A stretch of DNA of 64,000 nucleotides, taken from the NCBI GenBank assembly GCA_022709425.1, contig JAKLIW010000003.1, positions 38,293 to 102,292 on the forward strand. The letters are read 5' to 3'. A program made the position numbers and the translations under genes. Each line of letters starts with the position of its first letter. Positions within the stretch are counted from its first letter, which is position 1. The notes under the pieces were generated by a model. That model searched no databases and was not told the DNA's origin. It saw nothing but the letters and a program-made list of their open reading frames with translations. This DNA is from a bacterium (GTDB lineage: Bacteria > UBP6 > UBA1177 > JAKLFG01). Positions 15,442 through 25,300 of this stretch are shown here, piece by piece.

Positions 15442-17172
15442 TTATGCGACCGCTTTCTTCACCGCCTCGATGACGGAGATCAGCCGGGCCGACTCCTCCT
15501 GTATCTTCGTTATCTCGGTATCTCTGGCGGAAACCGTTTTTTCAAGTTCGGTGATCTTTTTGGCGACGAGTTCCAACTCGGTGACCTTTTTCTCCAGCGA
15601 CCCCTTATCGGTCACCAACGCCTCTATGCGGGTCTGCAGTTCGGTGATCTGCATCTCGGCCCCGGCCGCCTTTTCGAAGACCTCGTCGTGTTTCTTTTCG
15701 AGTTCGACCAGCTTCGCGGTCAGTTCGTCGCGTTCTTTGTGGGCCGCGTCGCGCTCATCGCTGATCGTCGAGAATTGAAGTACCGTCTCGCGCAGTTCGC
15801 CCAGTTCCTTCTCGGCCGCCTCAAGCTTGCCCTTCATCTCTTCGTGTTGCTTCTCCATCTGCCCGGCTTTGTATTTGGCGCTCGCCGAATCGATCTCAAG
15901 ACTGTCCTTCTCGGCCTGCAACACCTCTATCTTGTCCGTCTTGATCTTGAGCTCGTCCTGCAACGGTTTCATCTTCTCTTCGTAACTTGCCTTGAGTTCC
16001 TCGGTCAGACGGCACGCCTCTTCGCAGGCATCCTTTTCCCTCTTTTCGAATGCGGCCTGCGCCTCTTGCACCCGTTTGACAGCATCGGCCTCCGCGTCGG
16101 TTATTTTCTTTTCAAGGGCGCCCTTTTCGGCAAGGAAGGCATCGTGTTCCGCCTTCATCTTCTCCATGTCCTTCTCGGCCGTTTTGACCTTGTCCTTCAT
16201 TTCCTTGTTGACTATCTTGAGGTCGTCGAGTTCATCCTTGACCTCGTCGTACTTCTTCTTGAGTTCTTCTGCCTGTACCGAAGCACCCTTCATCGCGCGC
16301 TCCGATTCCTCTTTGAGCTGCGCCTTGAGCTGTTCGACCGTTTGCGATACTTGCGTTTTTTCCTCGTCGGAGGCCCGTAGCCGCTCCTGTTCGGCCGACA
16401 GTTCCACTTCAAGTTTCTTAACGGCCAACTGGAGCTCTTTTATCTGTGCGGCGCTCTTATCCATCTCGGCCGACAGTTCATCGGCTCCGGCCATTCTTTT
16501 CTCGAGTTCCCGGACCTGCGCCGCCTTGGATGCCAGCGCCTCCTTGATCTCCCCCAATTCGCCCGAAAGTTTCTCATTTTCTTCCTGTAGCTTCTCCATC
16601 TCAGCCTTGACGGCTATCGACTCATCGGCATTCCCGGCGCGTTTCTTGGATTCGGACTCCAGTTTCTCGATCTTTTTCCGCAGCGTCTCGTTCTCTTTGG
16701 CGAGTGCCGCCGCTTTGCCGTCGTCGACGGGTGCTGCGGTCTGCGCCGCGGGGGCGGCCGCGACACCTTCTTCCTCAGCCTCTTCGCCGCCGTCAATGAA
16801 GGGGAGCAGCATGTGCGCCGCCGCAAGGATGGAGTCGGTGTCGGTCGGCAGGGACATATAGTGATCGGCGGCGAAATCAAGTGAACGATGCTTCTCGAAG
16901 GTCTGTTCGGTCGCTTCGCTCGACAGGAGGATGATGGGTGCCTGCCGGTATTCGGCTATCTCGCGGATCTTCTTGCACAGCAGGAAGCCGCCGAGGTTGG
17001 GGTTCTCGGCGCGGATGATGAAAAGGTTGATCGCGCCCGACCCGAGATGACCCGACATCTCGTCCTCCGACCGCGCGGTGTGGACCGTGAAGCCGAACTG
17101 TTCGAATGCCTTCTTGAGCGCTTTTGCGTGTTTGCTGTCGTTCTCGTAGATCAGAAGGTTTTTTTCGGTCAT
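15442..17172 (-). CDS. FrzS-like pseudo-receiver with long coiled coil
   Basis: The 576-residue protein begins with a response-regulator receiver-like domain (residues 1-125). The phosphoacceptor Asp is missing: strand 3 reads LFIIRAENPNLGGF where active receivers have LIxxDxxMP. The pattern ICGKL/LCKKI and HRxLxxxADxYxxxP resembles Myxococcus FrzS, whose pseudo-receiver also lacks phosphorylation residues. An Ala/Pro linker (130-150) leads to a near-continuous coiled coil (about 155-560) rich in Glu, Lys and Ala heptads. In Myxococcus FrzS moves between cell poles and supports type IV pili-driven motility. The gene directly precedes the PilB/GspE ATPase gene with only a four-base gap, which fits such a role. 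The FrzS relation is from remembered sequence pattern. Confidence 0.75.
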   Translation of the reverse strand: MTEKNLLIYENDSKHAKALKKAFEQFGFTVHTARSEDEMSGHLGSGAINLFIIRAENPNLGGFLLCKKIREIAEYRQAPIILLSSEATEQTFEKHRSLDFAADHYMSLPTDTDSILAAAHMLLPFIDGGEEAEEEGVAAAPAAQTAAPVDDGKAAALAKENETLRKKIEKLESESKKRAGNADESIAVKAEMEKLQEENEKLSGELGEIKEALASKAAQVRELEKRMAGADELSAEMDKSAAQIKELQLAVKKLEVELSAEQERLRASDEEKTQVSQTVEQLKAQLKEESERAMKGASVQAEELKKKYDEVKDELDDLKIVNKEMKDKVKTAEKDMEKMKAEHDAFLAEKGALEKKITDAEADAVKRVQEAQAAFEKREKDACEEACRLTEELKASYEEKMKPLQDELKIKTDKIEVLQAEKDSLEIDSASAKYKAGQMEKQHEEMKGKLEAAEKELGELRETVLQFSTISDERDAAHKERDELTAKLVELEKKHDEVFEKAAGAEMQITELQTRIEALVTDKGSLEKKVTELELVAKKITELEKTVSARDTEITKIQEESARLISVIEAVKKAVA

Positions 17173-17202
17173 GGTGCCCTCTTTATGTCCGTTATCGTTT
17201 GC

Positions 17203-17667
17203 CTACTTTCTCGCGATCCCTTTAAGCGCCGTAGTTATCGCGCCGATGGAGCCGAAACCTTTCGAGCGCAGGATGCTCATGAGCGCCGGGCCGCCCAGCG
17301 GGATGAGACCCAAGTATCCCTTCATCGTCAGCCGGAAAACACCCGACAGTATCTTGAGTTCGATATAGGGGCGGTACTTCTCGTGGTAGTAGTTTTCGGC
17401 GAAGAACAGGATGATCGCGTCGGCCGTCTGCGGCGCGGCGGCAAGGAAGTCCTCCAGCATTGCGGCGGGCAGAACGATGTCCATGTCGATCTCGACCCGC
17501 TCTACAGAGGGATGGGCGGTCAGTTCGAGGCCCCCCTTCGCCTTGCGGAAAAGAAGATCGGTATCAGGGAGGATACGGAGTTTTATGGCGGCGCTGTTGC
17601 CGAGGCTGTGAATTATTTTCTGAGCGCCGGGATTATTCCGGCAGAATTCTTCAAGGCGCTGTCGCAT
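17203..17667 (-). CDS. Unknown protein, first gene of the FrzS-like/PilB operon
   Basis: I do not recognise this 154-residue protein. It has no signal peptide or membrane helix; the middle (LELTAHPSVERVEIDMDIVLPAAMLEDFLAA) alternates like a small alpha/beta domain, and the C-terminal third has hydrophobic Gly-rich stretches (KGYLGLIPLGGPALMSILRSKGFG). The order hydrophilic sheet then apolar pocket is reminiscent of SCP2-type lipid-binding domains, but this is a weak impression. It precedes the FrzS-like gene by 30 bases on the same strand, so a shared transcript is likely. Confidence 0.6.
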   Translation of the reverse strand: MRQRLEEFCRNNPGAQKIIHSLGNSAAIKLRILPDTDLLFRKAKGGLELTAHPSVERVEIDMDIVLPAAMLEDFLAAAPQTADAIILFFAENYYHEKYRPYIELKILSGVFRLTMKGYLGLIPLGGPALMSILRSKGFGSIGAITTALKGIARK

Positions 17668-17789
17668 GAGTGAGCATACCGTTCAACAAGACCATAAAGT
17701 CCTATCCTACTACCATACAATAAAAGGCTTTGCAAGGAAATTCGGTTCCTCCGACCCGGGGAAAAGATAGAGAAAAAAGAGACTGAACC

Positions 17790-19352
17790 TTACTTGACGA
17801 TATGGAATTCGACTCGCCGGTTGGCCTCGCGGCCCGGTTTGGTGGCGTTGTCGGCGATGGGTCTTTCCTGCCCAAAGCCTTCGGCGGTGAGCCGGTCGGG
17901 GTCGACCCCCTTCTTGATGAGGTAGTTCATGACCGAATTGGCGCGGTCCTGAGAAAGTTTCTTGTTGGCGGCCGGTTTACCGAGGTTGTCGGTGTGCCCT
18001 TCGATGGCCAGTTTTATCTTCGGATTGGCGATGAGCACCGCGGCGATTTCGTCGAGCATCGCGAACGACTTGGATGAGATGTCGGCCTTGTTGAGCGCGA
18101 AAAGGACCTGATCCTTTATCTCGATCTCCTTTTCGGTCACGACGATCTTCTCGAGTTTCTTCTCGGGCGCCTTATCGGGACAGCCATCCTCGTCCATGAA
18201 GCCGTTGACCGTCTCCTCCTCGGTCGGACAGGAGTCCTTTTCATCGAGTACGGTATCGCCGTCGTTGTCGGGATCGGGACAGCCGTCAGCATCCTCGAAC
18301 CCGTCCTTGTCCTCGGCCGCTTCGGGGCACTTGTCGGCGGTGTCGATGAGGCCGTCGCCGTCGGTGTCCTTAGGCGGTTCCGGTTTGGGTGCGGGTGGTG
18401 GCGGGGGAGCGACCGGTTCCGGCTTCGGCTCCGGTTGAGGTTCGGGTTTCGGTTCTTCGACCTTTTCGGGAATGTTGTAGACAAGTCCGGTGAATACGCG
18501 GACGATCGGCAGTCCGTACCCCTGTGTCATACCCCAACCGGCGCCGCCGTGCACCATCAGCCCGGGGACCTCGGGGATGCGGTATTGGACTCCGGCGTTG
18601 CCGTCGATGAAAAATGCGTTCGAGGCACTGAAGAATTTGGTCGCCACGGTGCGGACGATGAATTCGGCCTCGACATCAAGCGGCGTTATCGGGGTGTAGC
18701 GACCGGCCAATTTGAAGCCGACCTCGTCGCCGGCCGTGAGATCGGCCAGTTCCCGTTTATCCATAAGACGATAGAAAAGGTCTGTGGCGATGCCGAAATC
18801 GCCCAGTTTCGCCGACACCGCGAAGGTCGGCACGAAGGTGGCGGTGGCGTAACCCATGAGCCGGTCGACCTGCCGCCCGGTCGGTATGGTGACCTCGGGA
18901 ATGAAGGCGATGCTCACCTTGTCCTTTTCAAAGGTATAGCCGACACGCGGATAAAAGGCCATGTCGCCGATGCCGGCGGCGTGCATCTTCGCATTATAGA
19001 GCCCCTCGCCGCCGTGGTAGAGATTGATCGGCAGGTTCAGGGCGACATCGATATATTTCCACAAACCGATGGCGAATGAGAGGTCGGCCTCGAATTTGTG
19101 TTCGAGAATGTTGCGGGTGGTCGTACCGGTGCTGTCGGCGAACTCGAGCACCAACGGCTTGTGACCGTACATGAGCGACAAGCCCATATTCATCTCGAGG
19201 AAATCCATGATCTGACCATCATGGGTCGATAGGATGCCGTGGGTGAAGGGGGAGGGGGTGTACGATTTGGTGTTGATCGGCGGTTCCTCGGAACGAAGCG
19301 GCGCGGTGGCAAGGAGGAGAAGCAGGGTCAGGGGGAGGAAGAGTTTCTTCAT
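17790..19352 (-). CDS. OmpA-family outer membrane protein with thrombospondin type 3 repeats
   Basis: The 520-residue protein has a Sec signal peptide (MKKLFLPLTLLLLLATAPLRS). Residues about 25-290 form a beta-barrel-type region; 295-335 are a Pro/Glu/Lys hinge (EEPKPEPQPEPKPEP). Two to three thrombospondin type 3 calcium-binding repeats follow (DTDGDGLIDTADKCP, DADGCPDPDNDGD, DEDGCPD). The last 120 residues are an OmpA peptidoglycan-binding domain, with FALNKADISSKSF and the hallmark IEGHTDNLGKPAANKKLSQDRANSVMNYL; Asp and Arg for diaminopimelate binding are present (NRRVEF). It anchors the outer membrane to the cell wall. It follows the 2777-residue surface protein by 12 bases, suggesting joint transcription and perhaps joint use at the surface. 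Confidence 0.93.
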   Translation of the reverse strand: MKKLFLPLTLLLLLATAPLRSEEPPINTKSYTPSPFTHGILSTHDGQIMDFLEMNMGLSLMYGHKPLVLEFADSTGTTTRNILEHKFEADLSFAIGLWKYIDVALNLPINLYHGGEGLYNAKMHAAGIGDMAFYPRVGYTFEKDKVSIAFIPEVTIPTGRQVDRLMGYATATFVPTFAVSAKLGDFGIATDLFYRLMDKRELADLTAGDEVGFKLAGRYTPITPLDVEAEFIVRTVATKFFSASNAFFIDGNAGVQYRIPEVPGLMVHGGAGWGMTQGYGLPIVRVFTGLVYNIPEKVEEPKPEPQPEPKPEPVAPPPPPAPKPEPPKDTDGDGLIDTADKCPEAAEDKDGFEDADGCPDPDNDGDTVLDEKDSCPTEEETVNGFMDEDGCPDKAPEKKLEKIVVTEKEIEIKDQVLFALNKADISSKSFAMLDEIAAVLIANPKIKLAIEGHTDNLGKPAANKKLSQDRANSVMNYLIKKGVDPDRLTAEGFGQERPIADNATKPGREANRRVEFHIVK

Positions 19353-19364
19353 GACCTGCCCTCC

Positions 19365-22300
19365 TTAAAACACGACGCTGCAACCGCAGCCGCCGCGTAT
19401 GGTCACCTCCGGGCCGTACGGATCGTCGGGAAGAGGCATGCCATCGTCGGTCATGAGGTCATCTTCGTCGACCGTATCATCGGGGATCGTGGTGCCGTCG
19501 TCGACCGGCTCGACCTCGGTCGTATCCTCGTCGACCAGATCTTCGTCGGGGATGATATCGTCGGGCAGTACGGTGTCTTCGTCGGCCGATATTTCGTCGG
19601 CGATGACGGTGTCGTTGTCCGGTTCTATCACGGTGTCGTTGTCCGGCTCGACAGCATCGTCCGGTTCGACCACCGTATCTTCGTCGGGCAGATCCTCATC
19701 GACCGTGTCTTCGTCGACCACATCCACATCAGGTTCCACGGTATCGCATGCATCGCCGACGCCGTTGCCGTTCGAATCGGCCTGATCGGGGTTGGCGATA
19801 TTCGGGCAGTTGTCGGAGCCGTTGGCAACACCGTCGCCGTCGATATCGCCGTCGCAGGCGTCGCCGACGCCGTTGCCGTCGCTGTCGTCCTGTCCGGCGT
19901 TGACCACCAAGCGGCAGTTGTCGATGGTATCGGCTACACCGTCGTTGTCCGAATCGTCGTCGATACGGTCGGGTATGCCGTCGAGGTCGGTGTCGGCAGA
20001 TCCTTCGTCGGCGTCATCGATGCCGTCATTGTCGGAATCGGTATCGCGGAAGTCGGGAGTGGTATCACCGTCGGTATCTACATTTCCTTCGGTCAGATCG
20101 CTGATGCCGTCGTCGTCCGAATCGGTGTCGAGGGCGTCTATCGTTCCGTCGGTATCGGTGTCGATCGGGTTGTTCGGATCGTCGCCCACTTCGGTGGCGT
20201 CGTCGATGCCGTCGTTGTCGGTGTCGGTGTCGAGCGGATCGGTGCTGAGTGCATCTTCGTCGATGTCGCTGATGCCGTCCTCGTCGTCGTCGGCATCGCA
20301 GGCATTGCCGTAACCGTCAAGGTCGGTATCGGTCTGGGTATCGTTCGGGACAGCGGGACAGTTGTCGTCGCCGTTGAGGACACCGTCGCCGTCGATATCG
20401 CCGGCACAGGCATCGCCGATGCCGTCGTTGTCGGTGTCGATCTGATCGACATTCACCACAAAGCGGCAGTTGTCGGTCCCGTCGAGCACGCCGTCGCCGT
20501 CGGTGTCGGTGTCGAGATAATCGGGTATGCCGTCGCCGTCGGTATCGCCGGATCCTTCATCCTCGTCCGGTATCCCGTCGTTGTCCGAATCGGTGTCGCG
20601 GAAGTCGGGGATGCCGTCCGAATCGGTATCGACCGTCCCTTCGACCGCGTCGCTGATGCCGTCGCCGTCCGAATCGGTGTCGAGCGCGTCTATCGCCCCA
20701 TCACCGTCGGTGTCGAGCGGATCGGTCGGGTCGCTTCCCACTTCGGTCAGGTCGTCGATACCGTCGTTATCGGTGTCGGTGTCGAGCGGGTCGGTATCGA
20801 TGGCCTCTTCGTCGTTGTCGAGGATTCCGTCGTTGTCGTCGTCGGTGTCGCAGGCATCTCCGTCGCCGTCGAGATCGGTATCGATCTGGTCGTCGTTGCC
20901 CGTCAGGCGGCAGTTGTCGGTATCGTCGTTCACGCCGTCGCCGTCGGCATCCTCATCGAGATAATCGGGTATGCCGTCGCCGTCGGTGTCACCGGTCCCT
21001 TCGTCGCCGTCATCGATGCCGTCGTTGTCGCTGTCGGTATCGCGATAGTCGGGCAGGGTATCGCCATCGGTGTCGGTCACCCCTTCGATATCGTCGCCGA
21101 TGCCGTCGCCGTCCGAATCGTCATCGAGCGCGTCGATGTCGCCATCGCCGTCGGTGTCAAGCGGGTTCAGAGGATCGTCGCCCACTTCGGTGGCGTCGTC
21201 GATGCCGTCGTCGTCGGTGTCGGTGTCGAGCGGGTCGGTGTTTATCGCATCCTCTTCGATATCGGACAGGCCGTCGTTGTCGTCGTCGAGGTCGCAGGCG
21301 TTGCCGTTGGTGTCGAGATCGGTGTCGATCTGATCGTTATTAGCGATGAGCGGGCAGTTGTCACTGCCGTCGAGTACACCGTCGTTGTCGTCGTCGGAGT
21401 CGCAGGCGTCGCCCTGTCCGTCGGAGTCGGTATCGATCTGATCGGCGTTCTGCACCAGTCGGCAGTTGTCGGCGCCGTCAAGGTCGCCGTCGCCGTCGGT
21501 GTCGTCATCGAGGTAGTCGGGTATCCCGTCGCCGTCGGTATCGCCGGTCGATTCCTCATCGTCCGGTATCCCGTCGTTATCGCCGTCGGTGTCGCGGTAG
21601 TCGGGCAACATGTCGCCGTCGGTGTCGACGTTCCCTTCGATGAGATCGCTGATGCCGTCGCCGTCCGAATCGTCATCGAGCGCGTCGATATCGCCGTCGA
21701 GGTCGGTGTCGTGCGGCGTGGCGGGAAGGGTTCCCACCTCGGTCGCGTCATCGATGCCGTCGTCGTCGGTGTCGGTGTCGAGCGGGTCGGTGTTTATCGC
21801 ACCCTCTTCGATATCGGACAGGCCGTCGTTGTCGTCGTCGGTGTCGCAGGCGTCGCCGATATCGTCGCCGTCGGTGTCGAGTTGGCCGTTGTTGGTGGTG
21901 TTCGGGCAGTTGTCGTCACCGTTGAGGACGCCGTCGCCGTCAATATCGCCGTCACAGGCATCGCCGATGCCGTTCCCGTTGGTATCTTCCTGCCCGGGGT
22001 TGGCCACCATGCGGCAGTTGTCGGCGCCGTCAAGGTCGCCGTCGCCGTCGGTGTCGTCATCAAGGTAATCGGGTATCCCGTCGCCGTCGGTATCGCCGGT
22101 CGATTCTTCGCTGTCCGGGATACCGTCGCCGTCGGAATCGAGGTCGCGGTAGTCGGGCAACGTGTCGCCGTCAGAGTCGACATTTCCTTCCACGGCGTCG
22201 CCGATACCGTCGTCGTCCGAATCGGTGTCGATGGCGTCAATGTCGCCGTCGCCGTCGGTGTCGAGCGGATCGCCCGCATCGCCGCCCACTTCGGTCGCGT

Positions 22301-25300
22301 CGGGGATGCCGTCGTTATCGGTGTCGGTGTCGAGCGGATCGGTGTTGAGAGCCGCCTCTTCGACATCGGTCAGGCCGTCGTTATCATCGTCGGTGTCGCA
22401 TTCATTACCTTCGCCGTCGCCGTCGGTGTTGAGCTGGTCGCCGTTGGCCGTGAGCGGGCAGTTGTCGGCCCCGTCGAGTACGCCGTCGTTGTCGTCGTCG
22501 GGATCGCAGATATTGCCGATACCGTCGCCCTCGGTGTCGGTCTGATCGCCGTTGATCGTGAGGCGGCAGTTATCGGTCGCGTCAAGGGCGCCGTCGCCGT
22601 CGGCGTCGGTGTCGAGGTAATCGGGCACGGTGTCGCTGTCGGTGTCGATGTTCCCTTCGACCGCGTCGCCGATGCCGTCGCCATCGGAATCGAGGTCCCG
22701 GTAGTTTGGCGTGCCGTCACCATCGGCATCACCCGCCGTTTCGTCCTCATCGCTGATGCCGTCACCGTCCGAATCGGTGTCGCGGTAGTCGGGAGTGCCG
22801 TCGGTGTCGGTATCAATGTTCCCTTCAACGGAGTCGGGGATGCCGTCGTCGTCCGAATCGGTGTCGATGGCGTCGATGTCGCCGTCGCCGTCGGTGTCGC
22901 GCGGCGTGGCGGGATTTCCGCCTACTTCGGTCGCGTCGGGGATGCCGTCGTTATCGGTGTCGGTGTCGAGCGGATCGGTGTTGAGAGCCGCCTCTTCGAC
23001 ATCGGTCAGGCCGTCGTTGTCGTCGTCGGCGTCGCAATCGTTCCCTTCGCCGTCGCCGTCGGTGTTGAGCTGGCCGCCGTTTGAAATGAGCGGGCAGTTG
23101 TCGGCGCCGTCGAGCACGCCGTCATTGTCGTCGTCGGGATCGCAGGTGTCGCCGATGCCATCGCTCTCGGTGTCGGTCTGATCGCCGTTCTCAATGAGGC
23201 GGCAGTTGTCGGTCGCGTCAAGGACACCGTCGCCGTCGGAGTCGGTGTCGAGGTAATCGGGCACGGTGTCGCCATCGGTGTCGATGTTCCCTTCGATCGC
23301 GTCAAGGATACCGTCACCATCGGAATCGAGGTCCCGGTAGTTTGGCGTGCCGTCACCATCGGCATCGCCCGCCGTTTCGTCCTCATCGCTGATGCCGTCA
23401 CCGTCCGAATCGGTATCGCGGTAATCGACCGTACCGTCGCTGTCGGTATCTATCGTTCCTTCAGTTGCGTCGCCGATACCGTCGTCATCCGAATCGGTGT
23501 CAAGCGCGTCTATCGTCCCGTCGAAGTCGGTGTCTATCGGGGTGGCGGGGGTGCCGCCCACTTCGTAGGCGTCGCCGATGCCGTCGCCGTCCGAATCGAT
23601 ATCGTGCGGATCGGTGTTGATGGCATCTTCTTCCACATCGGTCAGGCCGTCGCCGTCATCGTCGGTGTCGCAGAGGTCGCCCAAAGTGTCACCGTCGGTA
23701 TCGAGCTGATCGTTATTCGCGATGAGCGGGCAGTTGTCCGCTCCGTCGTTTACGCCGTCGCCGTCGTCGTCGCCGTCGCACACATCGCCAAGTCCATCGC
23801 TGTCGGTGTCGAGCTGGTCGGCGTTGGCGTCGGCCGGACAGTTGTCGTCGTCGTCGACCACGCCGTCGGCGTCGAGATCCTGCTGAACCACGATGCCGAA
23901 GCTTCCCGTTTCGCCCGAGGAGGCGCCTTCGACCACTATATGCACCGTGCCGTCGGCCGCCGCGACGAAGGCCGCCGCCTCGACCGCCCCTTCGCCGCCC
24001 GCGTTTGCCGCGGCGAGGCAGGGCTCGTTCTCGAGACACGGGCCGATGACATTGAGCGCGCCGTCGTACCCAGCGTCGGGTGTCAGCGTGATGAGGTAGC
24101 GGACCCCGGCGGTCACGGCGAGTTCATAGACCGTGTCGGCCGCATCCTGTACCGGAGCGGTGCAGGCGGCACCATACGCGGTCACCGCCGAAGGCCGTAT
24201 CGCAGAGTCGCCGGTCGTCGTGTAGGTGAGCGGGGCGGCCGTTATCGGGTCGCCGCAGACGCCGTTTATCGGAGTGCCGGCACAGAGGCCGTTCGAACAG
24301 GTATCGTCACGGGTGAAGAGCGTTCCATCGTTGCAGGCGTTCCCGTTGACCGAGCTGTAATCCTCGGCGGGACAGGACTTGGCTGAACCGTTGCAGTTCT
24401 CGGTCGCGTCGCAGACGCCGACCGAAGCACGGCAGGGTACCGAACTCGCCGCCACGCCGTCGGCGGGACAGTCGGCCGCCGTACCGGTGCAGTTCTCCGT
24501 GACATCGCAATCGCCGGTCGCGATGCGACATTCGGTCGTATCGGGCAGGAACGCGTCAAGGGGACAATCAGCCGCCGCACCAGTGCAATTCTCGGCCACA
24601 TCGCAGTCACCCGCTACGGCGCGACATTCGAGCGTATCGGGTTGGAATGCGTCGGTCGGACAGTCGTCGTCGGAGCCGTCGCAGACCTCCGAAAGATCGC
24701 AGAACCCGGCTACGGCGCGGCACTCATTCGAGCCGTCGAGTTTCGCGTCGGCGCAGAGGGCATCGGCGCCGGAACAGTAGTCGACCGCGTCACACGCGCC
24801 GCCGAGGGTCAGGTTGCACACCGTCGTGACCGGCTCGAACGCGTCGGCCGGGCAGGCTTTCGCGGAGCCGTCGCAGTTCTCGACCACATCGCAGGGACCG
24901 GCCGAACCGCGGCATTCGACCGTATTTGCCGCCACGGCGTCGGTCGGGCAACTGTTCGTGCCGTCACAGATCTCGACGACATCGCAGACTCCGGTCGCGG
25001 CACGGCATTCAGTGCCGACCGGTTCTACCGTGTCGACGGGACATGCGTTGCTTGTGCCGGTACAGTTCTCCGCTATATCACAACCGCCCGGAACGGCGGC
25101 ACGGCACTCCACCGTGTTCGCTGCGTAGGTGGTGTCGGCGGGACAGAGCGCCGCCGCGCCGGTACAGTTCTCCGGCAGATCGCAGGTGCCGGTCGATGCG
25201 CGGCACTCCACCGATGCAGCCTTGAAAGCGTCGACAGGACAGCTATTCGATCCGTTACAAGTCTCAGCCAGATCGCAGAAACCGCCCGAAGCACGGCATT

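Noticed and set aside
19239..23084. A 1281-codon open frame on the plus strand, Val/Gly/Ile-rich
   Set aside because: It is the complement of the TSP3-repeat coding region; the repeated GAC/GAT codons read as GTC/ATC-type words on the other strand. No signal peptide, start context or domain.
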